Shown here one piece after another: positions 1 to 9,260 of a stretch of 64,000 bases of DNA. The stretch is from positions 186,001-250,000 of the forward strand of contig NZ_JAAMOX010000003.1 in assembly GCF_011758565.1 (NCBI RefSeq), read 5' to 3'. Every line of letters starts with the position of its first letter. Positions within the stretch are counted from its first letter, which is position 1. The translations under genes were made by a program, and so were the position numbers. The notes below the pieces were generated by a model, which had not been told where the DNA came from, made no database searches, and saw only the letters and a program-made list of their open reading frames with translations. The DNA is from Lysinibacter cavernae (GTDB lineage Bacteria; Actinomycetota; Actinomycetes; Actinomycetales; Microbacteriaceae).

Positions 1-414
1 CGAGCCGAGGATGCGCGCGGCCAGCAGGCCCGCGTTCTTCGCTCCCCCGATAGACACCGTTGCGACGGGGATGCCACCAGGCATCTGCACGATGGAGAGG
101 AGCGAGTCGAGCCCATCAAGCTTGGCAAGCGGCACAGGGACGCCGATAACGGGAAGCGTCGTCACTGACGCGAGCATACCGGGCAGGTGAGCTGCGCCAC
201 CGGCACCGGCGATGATCGTTCGGAGGCCACGCTCAGCGGCCGCTTTGCCGTAGGCGATCATCTTCTCGGGCGTACGGTGAGCGCTGAGCACCTCGACCTC
301 GTAGGAGATTCCAAACTCGGTGAGAATCTGAGCGGCGTCGCTCATCACGTTCCAGTCGGAGTCTGAACCCATAACGAGCCCGACAAGCGGGGCAGGCGTG
401 GCAAAATTGGTCAT
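1..414 (-). CDS. purE: N5-carboxyaminoimidazole ribonucleotide mutase, 3' part missing
   Basis: PurE converts N5-CAIR to CAIR in cytoplasmic de novo purine synthesis, acting after PurK. The first 138 residues are visible and the C-terminus runs off the left edge; family members are about 160 residues. Family motifs are clear: GSDSDW at residues 16-21, SAHRTP at 44-49 with the catalytic histidine, and [11 protein letters not shown] from about residue 70. The ATG at 412-414 begins [10 protein letters not shown]. Its partner purK lies 8 kb away on the other strand (8124-9260), so the usual purK-purE pair is split. The acyl-CoA carboxylase genes end 95 bp upstream on the same strand. Confidence 0.95.
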   Translation of the reverse strand, partial: MTNFATPAPLVGLVMGSDSDWNVMSDAAQILTEFGISYEVEVLSAHRTPEKMIAYGKAAAERGLRTIIAGAGGAAHLPGMLASVTTLPVIGVPVPLAKLDGLDSLLSIVQMPGGIPVATVSIGGAKNAGLLAARILGS

Positions 415-509
415 TGCACAATGCTAGTTCTCTAGGCTGAACGAGCCCTGTCACACGCGGCGCGTGTCACGGACTCGCATCCGGCCGGACAGGTGTGACG
501 CAGCGGGCC

Positions 510-716
510 CTAACCCAAGTATTCGGAGATACCTTCTGGTGTTCGCTGGCTGCGGCGCCACGGCTCTCGCGAACGGCTCGCCACCGAACGCACCTGCTGA
601 GATTCTTGTACCTTGAGAAACGCGAGTACGGCCTGGACCGCAGCGCGTTCGTCGTCGGTTGCGTTCTTCGTCACAAATCGCACGTCAATATCGGGAAGTG
701 GTTCTGTCGTTGACAT
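510..716 (-). CDS. accE: Acyl-CoA carboxylase epsilon subunit
   Basis: This is a 68-residue protein encoded 9 bp downstream of the carboxyltransferase gene, on the same strand. Its N-terminal half has the short pattern of actinobacterial epsilon subunits: an acidic start followed by VRFVTKNATDDERAAVQAVL. The C-terminus is basic and low in complexity. The epsilon subunit is a small accessory protein that stabilises the alpha-beta complex of acetyl-/propionyl-CoA carboxylase. The call rests on position, size and the conserved N-terminal segment; small proteins of this family are poorly conserved otherwise. Confidence 0.8.
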   Translation of the reverse strand: MSTTEPLPDIDVRFVTKNATDDERAAVQAVLAFLKVQESQQVRSVASRSREPWRRSQRTPEGISEYLG

Positions 717-725
717 CGTCAGGCC

Positions 726-2339
726 CTACAGCGGGATATTTCCGTGCTTCTTCGAAGGCTGTTCCGCGCGCTTACCGCGGAGCCCACGAAGAGCCTTGAG
801 GACGGCGAGGCGGGTGCCTGCCGGTTCGAGCACGTTATCGAGCTCGCCACGCTCAGCGGCAAGGAACGGACTCGCAACGCTGTACGTGTATTCGTTCGCG
901 AGCTTCGCACGAAGCGCCTCGACGTCCTCACCCGCAGCCTCCGCGGCTTTGAGCTCGGCACGGTAGAGGATGTTCACAGCACCGGCGCCACCCATAACCG
1001 CGATTTCCGCGGTTGGCCAGGCGATATTAACGTCGGCACCGAGCTGCTTTGACCCCATCACGATGTACGCTCCGCCGTAGGCCTTGCGCGTGATGATGGT
1101 GACGAGTGGAACCGTCGCTTCTGCATAGGCGTACAGGAGCTTCGCGCCGCGGCGAATGACCCCCGTCCACTCCTGATCGGTGCCAGGAAGGTATCCGGGC
1201 ACGTCAACCAGGGTCAGAATCGGGATCGAGAAGGCGTCGCAGAAACGAACGAAGCGTGAAGCCTTTTCACCTGCCTCGATGTTGAGGGTTCCCGCCATAA
1301 CGTTTGGCTGGTTCGCCACGATGCCAACGGACCGGCCTTCAATCCGACCGAAGCCGATCAGGATGTTCGGGGCGAAGAGGGGCTGGACCTCAAGGAACTC
1401 GCCGGCATCCACAATCGATTCGATGATGGTGCGCATCTCGTACGGCTGGTTTGGGCTGTCGGGGATGATCGTATTGAGTTTACGGTCGGCATCGGTGATC
1501 TCGAGCACCGTTTCGCTATCGTAAACGGGAGCCTCAGCGAGGTTGTTGTCGGGCAGATAGCTAATGAGGGCACGCGCGTAGTCGAGTGCGTCGTGCTCGT
1601 CTGACGCAAGGTAATGCGAGACACCGGAAATCTTGTTGTGCGTGAGCGCACCACCAAGCTCCTCAAAGCCAACCTCTTCACCGGTAACCGTCTTAATGAC
1701 GTCCGGCCCTGTCACAAACATGTGGCTCGTCTTATCGACCATAATGACAAAGTCGGTGAGCGCCGGCGAGTAGACCGCGCCACCAGCTGCTGGTCCCATG
1801 ATGACCGAAATCTGGGGGATGACGCCGCTACACATGGTATTGAGGCGGAAGATCTCGCCGTACTTGCCGAGGGCAACAACGCCCTCTTGAATACGCGCCC
1901 CGCCCGAATCGAGGATGCCGATAATCGGCACGCCCGTTTTGAGCGCAAAATTCATGATCTTGATGATCTTCTCGCCGGCGACCTCGCCGAGAGAACCACC
2001 AAAAATAGTGAAGTCCTGAGAGTACACGGTGACCTGACGGCCCTCAATGGTGCCAGCACCGGTGATGACGGAGTCACCAAACGGTCGGTTATTCTCCATA
2101 TCGAAGGCGTGGGTACGATGACGCACGTACTTGTCGAACTCGACAAACGAACCGTGATCGAGCAACTCCTCGATGCGTTCGCGAGCCGTCATCTTGCCCT
2201 TCGGGTGCTGACGGGCCTCGGCTGCCTCATTACGCTGATGCACTGCCTCGTTGTAGCGGAGGCGGTGGTCGGCAATTTTGCCGGCAGTTGTGGACAAATC
2301 GGGTGCGTTCGTGGAGTTTTCTTCAGTCACGCATGCCAC
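726..2339 (-). CDS. accD: Acyl-CoA (propionyl-CoA) carboxylase beta subunit
   Basis: This 537-residue carboxyltransferase transfers CO2 from carboxybiotin to acetyl- or propionyl-CoA, giving malonyl- or methylmalonyl-CoA for fatty acid synthesis. Visible hallmarks are the acyl-CoA oxyanion region [19 protein letters not shown], the glycine-rich [16 protein letters not shown], and the carboxybiotin-side segments [15 protein letters not shown] and [14 protein letters not shown]. The length is typical of the AccD5/PccB group. The biotin carboxylase/BCCP partner is encoded at 33095-34861 and the biotin ligase at 4444-5232. The start could be the ATG at 2339 or a GTG three codons inside. Acetyl- versus propionyl-CoA specificity cannot be read from the sequence. 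Confidence 0.95.
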   Translation of the reverse strand: MACVTEENSTNAPDLSTTAGKIADHRLRYNEAVHQRNEAAEARQHPKGKMTARERIEELLDHGSFVEFDKYVRHRTHAFDMENNRPFGDSVITGAGTIEGRQVTVYSQDFTIFGGSLGEVAGEKIIKIMNFALKTGVPIIGILDSGGARIQEGVVALGKYGEIFRLNTMCSGVIPQISVIMGPAAGGAVYSPALTDFVIMVDKTSHMFVTGPDVIKTVTGEEVGFEELGGALTHNKISGVSHYLASDEHDALDYARALISYLPDNNLAEAPVYDSETVLEITDADRKLNTIIPDSPNQPYEMRTIIESIVDAGEFLEVQPLFAPNILIGFGRIEGRSVGIVANQPNVMAGTLNIEAGEKASRFVRFCDAFSIPILTLVDVPGYLPGTDQEWTGVIRRGAKLLYAYAEATVPLVTIITRKAYGGAYIVMGSKQLGADVNIAWPTAEIAVMGGAGAVNILYRAELKAAEAAGEDVEALRAKLANEYTYSVASPFLAAERGELDNVLEPAGTRLAVLKALRGLRGKRAEQPSKKHGNIPL

Positions 2340-2481
2340 TCTACCGGTGACTGATCGATTCTCGGGGTATTAGACCCCACACAAAAGAATCGTAAAACTC
2401 TTCACGAAACCTCCTAGCGACACTGTAATCTCACCCATATTTTCTCTAGACGCGGCTCAACCTCCGGTACTAGCGTGAAGC
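2340..2481. promoter_or_regulatory. Divergent intergenic region accD / secreted metalloprotease
   Basis: This 142-bp AT-richer stretch separates two divergent genes and must hold both promoters. I see no convincing -35/-10 pair or palindrome in it. Confidence 0.4.
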
Positions 2482-4368
2482 ATGGAACACCTACAGATAC
2501 ACAAGCAGCTCGTCGTATGCCTCTCAACACTCCTTGTGCTTGGCCTCAGCAGCTCAGGGTTGTCACCGTCGTTTGCCGAGACGATGACCGACGAATCCGG
2601 CAGTCCCCCTTCGGTTGAGTCCGAGCCACCAGATGTTGAGCCTCCGCAACCGTCAGCAACCGATTCCTCGGAGGAGGTCCAAGGACAAACGGAAACGGCT
2701 CCCCCAGAAAGCCCCTCAGATGGCACGACAGATTTACCAGCAGAGGGGCCTCCAGTCCTGCCAACTCCTGCGGTACCAACGACCCCGCCGACCTCTGAGC
2801 CACCATCCGAAGACTCAGAGGTAGACGAGTTTCCCGCCCAGGTTGACAGCGGCGGTCTCGTAGAGGGGCCCGAAGGAGGCCTTTCCGCATTTCCTGGTAC
2901 CGCTGCCGTCGTCGGCAACGGCTTCGCCATCAGTGGAAGCATCCGCTACAACAATGGAAACTATGTTCTCAGGCTCATCGACTCGCCAGGGATCGGAATT
3001 CTCCGAGCCTCAGTCATCGAGGCCATCAACAACATCAACCAAACGGGGGCAGTAACGATAACCCTTGCTGCCGGGACCATCCCCGCGAAACCAGCGATTG
3101 ATGTCAGAGGCGAATTGTACCTAGAGGTCTCAGCGGTGAGTCCGTGCTCGGCCCCCTGGGCTGGGTGCGGTGTCGCAAAGACAGCACGCGAAGACAATCT
3201 GACAAAAGCTATTTCAGGTCGAGCCTGGGTTCATCCGCTCGTCTTCGATTACGGCCCAAACATTCGGAAACACGTCATCATCCATGAGTTAGGGCACGCA
3301 CTCGGGCTCTCCCACTTTGACAGTCAATATGCAGGTCAATGGCAGCTCATGAATAAAGGACGGTACGACTCTCTCGTATTGGCGAGTGGCGATATCGCGG
3401 GCCTCAATTATCTGAAGCATCCCCGACCAACGGGAAATTTTGATTCACTCGCCGACACTGGCAGTTCATTCAGCGTCAGCGGCTGGGCTATGGATGGCAT
3501 ACACAACAATGCGGTGAGCGTACATATCTACGTCAACGGGGTAATGAAGGCCACACTCCCCGCGAGTACGTCACGACCTGACGTGAACCGCGTTTACGGA
3601 CGCGGCGCCAATCATGGATTCGCAAGCAAGTTGACACAGGCACCTGGTCGCTACACAGTCTGTGCATATGCAAAACACAACACCACTCCTCTGTCTACGC
3701 CGATCGGCTGCAAAGCTGTCGTCGTCAGCAACGCAAACAAGACCCCGATTGGAAACGTTGAAGGCGCTCGAGGGGGAGTCGAAACCGCGACCGTATCCGG
3801 CTGGGCACTTGATCAGAATACGAAGGCCTCAATCTCCGTGCATGTGTACGTCGACGGACGCTACGCAGGCGCATCTCTTGCAAAGAGCTCCCGACCTGAC
3901 GTTGACCGTGCTTACAAGATGGGTGCTGCTCACGGCTTCACAGTGACCGTCAAAGCCCCGGCGGGCTCCCGTTCTGTCTGTGTCTACGCAATCAATACCC
4001 CTGCGGGCCAGAACCCGCTCCTGTCATGCCGCAAAGTCACTGTATTGATCAACCGGGTCCCCATTGGCAATATTGAATCCGTCACCACGCAATCTCGCGC
4101 AGTCGCGGTGCGCGGCTGGACGCTCGACCCCGATACAACGGCATCGCTCTCGGTCCATGTGTATATCGACGGTCGTTTTTCGCGAGCCATCTCAGCAAAT
4201 GGCAACCGACCTGATGTCAATCGCGTACACACGATGGGTGCACTCCACGGCTATTCCGCAACGATTGCACTGAGTCCAGGACAACACCAGGTTTGCCTCT
4301 ACGCCATCAACTCACCGTCGGGAACAAATCCACTCCTCGGGTGTGCGATCCGAATGGTTCCCAAGTAA
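2482..4368 (+). CDS. Secreted zinc metalloprotease-like protein with three 105-residue C-terminal repeats
   Basis: This is a 628-residue exported protein. A signal peptide (hydrophobic core about residues 12-30, AxA-like site near SFAE) is followed by a long Pro/Ser/Glu-rich linker to about residue 130. A catalytic-type domain then carries HELGHALGLSH at 268-278, the HExxHxxGxxH zinc signature of metzincins, with a downstream methionine (QWQLMNKG) in the expected Met-turn position. The C-terminal half consists of three tandem repeats starting near residues 319, 424 and 529. Each has a GN-SVSGWALD-SVHVYVDG-SRPDVNR-MGAxHGF-VCVYA pattern. Such repeats occur in actinobacterial exoproteins and are probably surface or polysaccharide binding (inference). 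The substrate is unknown. It is a single gene, not obviously part of an operon. Confidence 0.8.
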   Translation: MEHLQIHKQLVVCLSTLLVLGLSSSGLSPSFAETMTDESGSPPSVESEPPDVEPPQPSATDSSEEVQGQTETAPPESPSDGTTDLPAEGPPVLPTPAVPTTPPTSEPPSEDSEVDEFPAQVDSGGLVEGPEGGLSAFPGTAAVVGNGFAISGSIRYNNGNYVLRLIDSPGIGILRASVIEAINNINQTGAVTITLAAGTIPAKPAIDVRGELYLEVSAVSPCSAPWAGCGVAKTAREDNLTKAISGRAWVHPLVFDYGPNIRKHVIIHELGHALGLSHFDSQYAGQWQLMNKGRYDSLVLASGDIAGLNYLKHPRPTGNFDSLADTGSSFSVSGWAMDGIHNNAVSVHIYVNGVMKATLPASTSRPDVNRVYGRGANHGFASKLTQAPGRYTVCAYAKHNTTPLSTPIGCKAVVVSNANKTPIGNVEGARGGVETATVSGWALDQNTKASISVHVYVDGRYAGASLAKSSRPDVDRAYKMGAAHGFTVTVKAPAGSRSVCVYAINTPAGQNPLLSCRKVTVLINRVPIGNIESVTTQSRAVAVRGWTLDPDTTASLSVHVYIDGRFSRAISANGNRPDVNRVHTMGALHGYSATIALSPGQHQVCLYAINSPSGTNPLLGCAIRMVPK

Positions 4369-4443
4369 GAGACCTCCTGTCCACCCCGCTGATGAATTCC
4401 CTTGGACGACAGCGTCCGGCGATACGCACGGTACCCTAACCGT

Positions 4444-5232
4444 ATGCATCTGCCACTCAGTACAACGGTTGCCACCAACCTCACCTGGCTCAGCTCAGTT
4501 GGCTCGACCAACTCTGAACTTGCGGCACGGGCGCAGGCTGCGGCCCATCCGCTGAGAGACCGTACGGTCATCGCGACGGACAACCAAACCGGAGGCAGGG
4601 GGCGACTCGACCGCGTTTGGATCGCACCCTCGGGAACGAGCCTGGCCGTTTCAGTCCTGATTCGACCAGCGAAACACAACAGCCAGGTAAGCCTCCTCCC
4701 ACTCATCGCGGGGAGCGCACTCGCTGCGGCCGTCCGAGAGCAACTACCAACGCGTGAAGTTGCGGTCAAATGGCCAAACGATGTGCTTGTCGAGGGGAAA
4801 AAAATATCGGGGATCCTCTGCGAGATCGCGCCTGACGGTTCAGTCATTGTCGGGGCTGGCCTGAATCTCTCGATGACCGATGCGCAGCTGCCCGTCCCAA
4901 CAGCAACGTCACTCGTGCTCAACGGTGCGAAGAACCCGCAGGTGGATACCGTGTTGGCGTCCTACCTTGGCCACCTCTTTAGCCTTACCGACGAGTTATT
5001 TGCAAGTACGCCCAGCGGGTCAGCGCCCACGCTCAATCGTGTCAGGGCAGATTCGGCAACGCTTGGGACTGCTGTGACAGCCCACTTACCCGGTGGCTCA
5101 TCCGTCACCGGAGAGGCCATAGATCTCGACGGCGACGGCCACCTCATCGTGCGTTCAGGGGTGGATGGCTCGTCAGTGACGGTGGTTGCAGGCGACATCA
5201 TTCACCTTCGCCCAGCCACCCAAAATGAATGA
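4444..5232 (+). CDS. birA: Biotin-[acetyl-CoA-carboxylase] ligase
   Basis: BirA attaches biotin to the carrier lysine of the acyl-CoA carboxylase alpha subunit (33095-34861). Motifs seen are GSTNSEL near the N-terminus, the biotinyl-AMP loop variant GGRGRLDRVW, and the catalytic KWPNDVLVEGKKISGILCE. With 262 residues and no N-terminal helix-turn-helix it is a group I, non-regulatory ligase. The ATG at 4444 (MHLPLSTT) is chosen over an upstream in-frame start because the ligase fold begins there. It is conserved next to accD in actinobacteria; here the metalloprotease gene lies between them. Confidence 0.93.
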   Translation: MHLPLSTTVATNLTWLSSVGSTNSELAARAQAAAHPLRDRTVIATDNQTGGRGRLDRVWIAPSGTSLAVSVLIRPAKHNSQVSLLPLIAGSALAAAVREQLPTREVAVKWPNDVLVEGKKISGILCEIAPDGSVIVGAGLNLSMTDAQLPVPTATSLVLNGAKNPQVDTVLASYLGHLFSLTDELFASTPSGSAPTLNRVRADSATLGTAVTAHLPGGSSVTGEAIDLDGDGHLIVRSGVDGSSVTVVAGDIIHLRPATQNE

Positions 5233-5236
5233 TTCG

Positions 5237-5259
5237 TTATTTTGAATAATTCAAAATAA
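5237..5259. promoter_or_regulatory. Fur/PerR-type operator palindrome upstream of the furA-katA operon
   Basis: The 23-bp sequence is a perfect palindrome around one central base pair, with 11-bp arms TTATTTTGAAT and ATTCAAAATAA. It starts 5 bp after the birA stop and ends 16 bp before the Fur-family ATG. Family knowledge: regulators next to catalase genes (FurA, CatR, PerR) autoregulate through AT-rich palindromes of this kind. The site would overlap or abut the promoter. Confidence 0.8.
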
Positions 5260-5275
5260 CCGCTAAGGTTGCAGC

Positions 5276-5728
5276 ATGCAGCTCGCAGAATCTATCGTCG
5301 CCCATCCGCGCAACGCGGATTGGGCCGCCGAACTGCGCGCCGCAGGGCTGCGCGCCACGAGCCAGCGCGTCGCTGTGCTCACCTATCTTGATCACAACCC
5401 ACACTCGGATGCCGAAACCATCCTTCGCGGCGTCCTCGAAACCCTGCCAACCGTGTCGATCCAGGCTGTCCACGGCATCGTAAACGACCTGACGGCCGCC
5501 CAAATCGTGCGCAGGGTAGACCTTGCCGATTCGCACAGCGCGCAATACGAAACGCGCACCAAAGACAACCATCACCATGTGCAGTGCATCGAGTGTGGCC
5601 GCGTCGAAGACGTTGACTGCGCTGTTGGACATGCCCCCTGTCTCACCCCGTCAGATACACACGGTATGAGAATCATCGAAACAGACCTCACATTCCGCGG
5701 ATTATGCACCTCGTGCGAAAGGAAATAA
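5276..5728 (+). CDS. furA: Fur-family transcriptional regulator (FurA/CatR/PerR-like)
   Basis: This is a 150-residue metalloregulator. The N-terminal winged helix includes [14 protein letters not shown]. The dimerisation domain has the metal-site segment [19 protein letters not shown] and a C-terminal LCTSCERK, giving two CxxC pairs for structural zinc. It sits 2 bp before the katA start codon, so it is co-transcribed and probably represses katA and itself. It likely responds to peroxide or iron; the sequence alone does not separate PerR-like from FurA-like sensing. The operator candidate is the palindrome at 5237-5259. Confidence 0.9.
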   Translation: MQLAESIVAHPRNADWAAELRAAGLRATSQRVAVLTYLDHNPHSDAETILRGVLETLPTVSIQAVHGIVNDLTAAQIVRRVDLADSHSAQYETRTKDNHHHVQCIECGRVEDVDCAVGHAPCLTPSDTHGMRIIETDLTFRGLCTSCERK

Positions 5729-5730
5729 TA

Positions 5731-7176
5731 ATGACAAAACCCACCACTACAAACACCGGAGCACCCGTCGCCTCAGACGAGTTCTCACGTACGGTTGGCG
5801 CAGACGGCCCCGTCGTACTGCACGACCACTACCTGGTTGAGAAGCTCGCGCAGTTCAACCGCGAGCGCGTTCCAGAGCGCGTTGTGCACGCCAAGGGCGG
5901 CGGCGCATTCGGAACCCTCACCGTCACCGAAGACGTCAGCGCCTACACCCGCGCATCGCTCTTCCAGAAGGGCAAACAGACCCAGCTCCTGCAGCGCTTC
6001 TCATCTGTTGCCGGCGAGCTTGGCTCACCCGACACGTGGCGAGACGTGCGCGGTTTTGCGCTCAAGTTCTACACCGAAGAGGGCGTCTACGACATCGTCG
6101 GAAACAACACGCCAGTGTTCTTCATCCGCGACGGCATCAAGTTCCCCGACTTCATTCGCTCGCAGAAGCGTCTGCCACACACCAACCTGCGCGACGCAGA
6201 CATGCAGTGGGACTTCTGGACCCTCTCACCAGAGTCGGCACACCAGGTGACCTACCTCATGGGTGACCGCGGCCTGCCAACCAGCTGGCGAGAGATGAAC
6301 GGTTACGGTTCACACACCTACCAGTGGATCAACGCTGCTGGCGAGCGCTTCTGGGTGAAGTACCACTTCCACGCAGAGCAGGGCGTGAAGACGATCGGCA
6401 ACGCAGAGGCCCAGCAGATCGTTGGAGAAGACACCGATCACTACCTGCGCGATCTCTTCGACAACATCGAGGCAGGAAACTTCCCCAAGTGGAAGGTTTC
6501 GGTTCAGGTCATGCCCTACGAAGAGGCGAAGACCTACCGTTTCAACCCGTTCGACCTCACGAAGACCTGGTCGCACAAGGACTACCCGCTCATCCACGTT
6601 GGCGAGTACGAACTGAACCGCAACCCGATCAACTACCACGGCGAAATCGAGCAGGCCGCGTTCTCACCCTCGAACTTTGTTCCTGGCATTGAAGCAAGCC
6701 CCGACAAGATGCTGCTTGCCCGCATCTTCTCGTACCCTGACGCTCACCGCTACCGCATCGGCTCGAACTACAACGAGCTGCCCGTCAACCGCCCAACCAA
6801 CGAGGTCAACTCGTACTCGAAGAACGGCCACATGCGCCACTTCTACACTGGCGGCGAAACCCCCGTCTACGCACCGAACTCTGTTGGCGGCCCAGCCGCA
6901 GACGCCGAGAAGGCTGCTGAGGGCAAGGGCTGGGAGTCCGACGGCGACCTCGTACGTTCGGCCTACACCCTGCGCGCTGAGGACGACGACTTCGGCCAGG
7001 CAGGAACGCTCGTTCGCGATGTCTTCACCGACGAGCAGCGTGACCGCTTGGTTGAGACCCTCGTTGGTCAGTACCAGGCACTCACCCTCGATCAGGTCAA
7101 GGCACGCTTCCTGTGGTACTGGACCAGCGTCGACGAGACGCTCGGCGGCCGCATCACCGCTGCGGTAACGGTCTAA
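5731..7176 (+). CDS. katA: Catalase, monofunctional haem type
   Basis: This 481-residue enzyme dismutates H2O2 to water and oxygen in the cytoplasm. Distal His53 lies in [12 protein letters not shown] and the catalytic Asn at about 126 in [12 protein letters not shown]. The proximal haem-ligand tyrosine is in [14 protein letters not shown] near the C-terminal third. The size matches small-subunit (clade 3) catalases. The ATG at 5731 follows AAAGGA at 5718-5723, inside the end of the regulator gene. Codon use is biased to preferred codons, suggesting high expression. Regulation is presumably by the upstream Fur-family protein. Confidence 0.96.
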   Translation: MTKPTTTNTGAPVASDEFSRTVGADGPVVLHDHYLVEKLAQFNRERVPERVVHAKGGGAFGTLTVTEDVSAYTRASLFQKGKQTQLLQRFSSVAGELGSPDTWRDVRGFALKFYTEEGVYDIVGNNTPVFFIRDGIKFPDFIRSQKRLPHTNLRDADMQWDFWTLSPESAHQVTYLMGDRGLPTSWREMNGYGSHTYQWINAAGERFWVKYHFHAEQGVKTIGNAEAQQIVGEDTDHYLRDLFDNIEAGNFPKWKVSVQVMPYEEAKTYRFNPFDLTKTWSHKDYPLIHVGEYELNRNPINYHGEIEQAAFSPSNFVPGIEASPDKMLLARIFSYPDAHRYRIGSNYNELPVNRPTNEVNSYSKNGHMRHFYTGGETPVYAPNSVGGPAADAEKAAEGKGWESDGDLVRSAYTLRAEDDDFGQAGTLVRDVFTDEQRDRLVETLVGQYQALTLDQVKARFLWYWTSVDETLGGRITAAVTV

Positions 7177-7218
7177 CCAACGCATTGCCTGGCCTGCGTC
7201 ATCGCGAGCCAGCCCCGG

Positions 7219-7254
7219 CGGCCCCCTTTCGAACTATCGAGAGGGGGCCGCTTT
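7219..7254 (+). terminator. Terminator after katA
   Basis: A 9-bp perfect G/C stem (CGGCCCCCT with AGGGGGCCG) closes a 14-nt loop and is followed by CTTTGC. The stem is strong but the T-run is short. It lies 42 bp after the katA stop. Confidence 0.7.
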
Positions 7255-7324
7255 GCTGCACCGAGGCGGCAAGGATGCCTGTCGCTCACCCTTTTCCCTG
7301 GCGGTCTAGGGTACAAATAGAGTC

Positions 7325-7972
7325 ATGACGTCACCGGCACATCCCGCCCAGCCTCGGTATCCGGCCCCCGGCCAGACCCGAGCTGGCGAGGCAGCGCCGC
7401 ACACCTCAGACCTTGACGCGGCCCTTCGTCCAGCCACTGCGGCACACGTGCGTCCCGAAATCATCATCGCCCGTCTCCGCAGACACGGACGACGCCTCAC
7501 TTTTCCGGTCATCATGCTGCTTGTCATCGCCCCGATGGCCGGATATTTTGGGTCAAGCCTCAGCGAACCGTGGCAGCGCCTCACCGTCATCGTTGGTGCC
7601 CTACTGCTGAGTATCATCGCGGTGGTCCTGCCCTATTTTGCCTGGCTCGGCACAACATTCACCGTGACAACAAAGCGGGTCATCGTTCGGCACGGATTCC
7701 TCGTGCGGTCTCGCTCGGAGGCCTCGATTGGCCGCATCCGCGAGGTCAGGATGCGTCAAACCGCGGTTCAGCGAATGCACCGCTCAGGGACGGTTCAGCT
7801 CATGGTTGGCTCGGATGCCCCGCTTGAGTTGGTTGACGTACCCGGGGCAGAAACCATCGTATCGATGCTGCACGAGCTCATTGAACGTTCATATGCGGTT
7901 GAGGACTCGCTCCCCCAGACGCAGCCTTCCGCCGGCTACACCACCGCGTTTCATCCGGCTCAACACCCCTAG
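7325..7972 (+). CDS. Membrane protein with bacterial PH (bPH2/YdbS-type) domain
   Basis: This 215-residue protein has a hydrophilic N-terminus, two adjacent transmembrane segments (about residues 59-80 and 88-112) and a C-terminal bacterial PH domain starting near TTFTVTTKRVIVRHGFLVRS and including SIGRIREVRMRQT. It is predicted to be anchored in the cytoplasmic membrane with the PH domain in the cytoplasm. The molecular function is unknown. Proteins of this type are conserved between birA and purK in actinobacteria, as here. The C-terminal 25 residues are low complexity. Confidence 0.8.
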   Translation: MTSPAHPAQPRYPAPGQTRAGEAAPHTSDLDAALRPATAAHVRPEIIIARLRRHGRRLTFPVIMLLVIAPMAGYFGSSLSEPWQRLTVIVGALLLSIIAVVLPYFAWLGTTFTVTTKRVIVRHGFLVRSRSEASIGRIREVRMRQTAVQRMHRSGTVQLMVGSDAPLELVDVPGAETIVSMLHELIERSYAVEDSLPQTQPSAGYTTAFHPAQHP

Positions 7973-8020
7973 CCCGACCCCACATCGCCGACCGCGGTTG
8001 GGCTCTCTCTCCGGTTTTTT
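7971..8020 (+). terminator. Possible weak terminator before purK
   Basis: AGCCCGACC (7971-7979) pairs with GGTTGGGCT (7996-8004) with one wobble, and a run of six T lies at 8015-8020. The T-run starts 10 nt after the stem, so termination efficiency is uncertain. The stem starts within the stop codon of the PH-domain gene. Confidence 0.35.
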
Positions 8021-8123
8021 GCAGCGGTCAGGCTCCGCTGGCATCCTTGGCTATGTCGCCACGAGTTTTACGAGAGAATAGAACGTACTGTTGTTAGCGA
8101 CAAAGAGTTCTGCGAGGTCACAC

Positions 8124-9260
8124 ATGCCACAAACCATCGGTGTTATCGGCGGCGGACAGCTTGCCCGAATGATGATTCCACCGTCGGTCAATCTCGGGCT
8201 TGGGCTGCACGTGCTCGCCGAGACCGAAGGAATGTCGGCGCAGCTCGCCGCAACCGATGTTGGCGACTACCGCGACGCGGCCACCGTGCTTGCCTTCGCG
8301 CCGACCGTCGACGCCATCACGTTTGACCACGAGCACGTTCCCCAGCCCATCCTTCGCGAGCTTGTCGCACGCGGCTACCAGGTGCACCCTGGACCGGACG
8401 CACTGCTCTACGCACAAGACAAGATCTTGATGCGTGAGAAGCTGACTGAACTTGGACTTCCTGTTCCCGACTGGGCCAAGGTCGCCAACCAGGACGATCT
8501 CCAAACGTTCCTTGACGCCCACAATGGCAAGGGCGTACTGAAAACCGCGCGTGGCGGCTACGACGGAAAAGGCGTACGCATCATTTCGGATGCGGCAGAG
8601 GCCGCCGACTGGTTTGCCGCACTTGCCGAAGACGCCAACGGTGGGCATCTCCTCGTTGAGGAACTTGTTGACTTCCGCAGGGAGCTCGCACAGCTCATCG
8701 CCCGTCGACCAAGCGGCCAGAGTGCGGCGTGGCCCGTTGTTGAGACCGTCCAGAAGAACGGGGTCTGTGCCGAGGTTTTGGCCCCTGCGCCTGGATCAGA
8801 AGGCCGCATTGCTGAGGTTGCAGCTGACATCGCCCAGCGAGTGGCCGACGGCCTCGGCGTCACCGGAGTGCTTGCCGTCGAGCTCTTCGAAACGAGCGAC
8901 GACCGCATCCTCATCAACGAACTCGCTATGCGCCCGCACAACAGCGGGCACTGGACAATCGAGGGCTCGGTCACGAGCCAGTTCGAGCAGCATCTCCGGG
9001 CCGTCGCCGATCTTCCGCTCGGTTCAGCGGCCCTTCGCAGCCCACACACCGTGATGATCAATGTGCTCGGTGGACCTGCTGAGGGCGTCATGGAAGATCT
9101 CTACCCCGAGGTATTCGCGCAGTATCCAGAGGCCAAGGTCCATAGCTATAGCAAGCTGCCACGACCGGGCCGGAAGATCGGCCATGTCACGGTGACCGGT
9201 GAACATATCGACGACGTCGCCTACCAAGCGCGAGCAGCGGCCTCGCTCTTTGACCGCTAA
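8124..9260 (+). CDS. purK: 5-(carboxyamino)imidazole ribonucleotide synthase
   Basis: PurK is an ATP-grasp enzyme that makes N5-CAIR from AIR, ATP and bicarbonate, feeding PurE (1-414). The 378 residues begin with the Rossmann-like IGVIGGGQLARMM. They include TFDHEHVP, the ATP-grasp segment LKTARGGYDGKGVRI, and the C-terminal NELAMRPHNSGHWTIEGS. The ATG at 8124 is chosen because the conserved N-terminal strand starts four residues after it. An in-frame TTG at 8091 would add 11 unconserved residues. The following gene overlaps its stop codon. Confidence 0.95.
   Translation: MPQTIGVIGGGQLARMMIPPSVNLGLGLHVLAETEGMSAQLAATDVGDYRDAATVLAFAPTVDAITFDHEHVPQPILRELVARGYQVHPGPDALLYAQDKILMREKLTELGLPVPDWAKVANQDDLQTFLDAHNGKGVLKTARGGYDGKGVRIISDAAEAADWFAALAEDANGGHLLVEELVDFRRELAQLIARRPSGQSAAWPVVETVQKNGVCAEVLAPAPGSEGRIAEVAADIAQRVADGLGVTGVLAVELFETSDDRILINELAMRPHNSGHWTIEGSVTSQFEQHLRAVADLPLGSAALRSPHTVMINVLGGPAEGVMEDLYPEVFAQYPEAKVHSYSKLPRPGRKIGHVTVTGEHIDDVAYQARAAASLFDR

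Noticed and set aside
1614-2354. Long plus-strand open frame opposite accD
   Set aside because: It is a frame shadow in GC-rich coding DNA; the minus strand carries an unmistakable carboxyltransferase and the plus frame has no recognisable domain.
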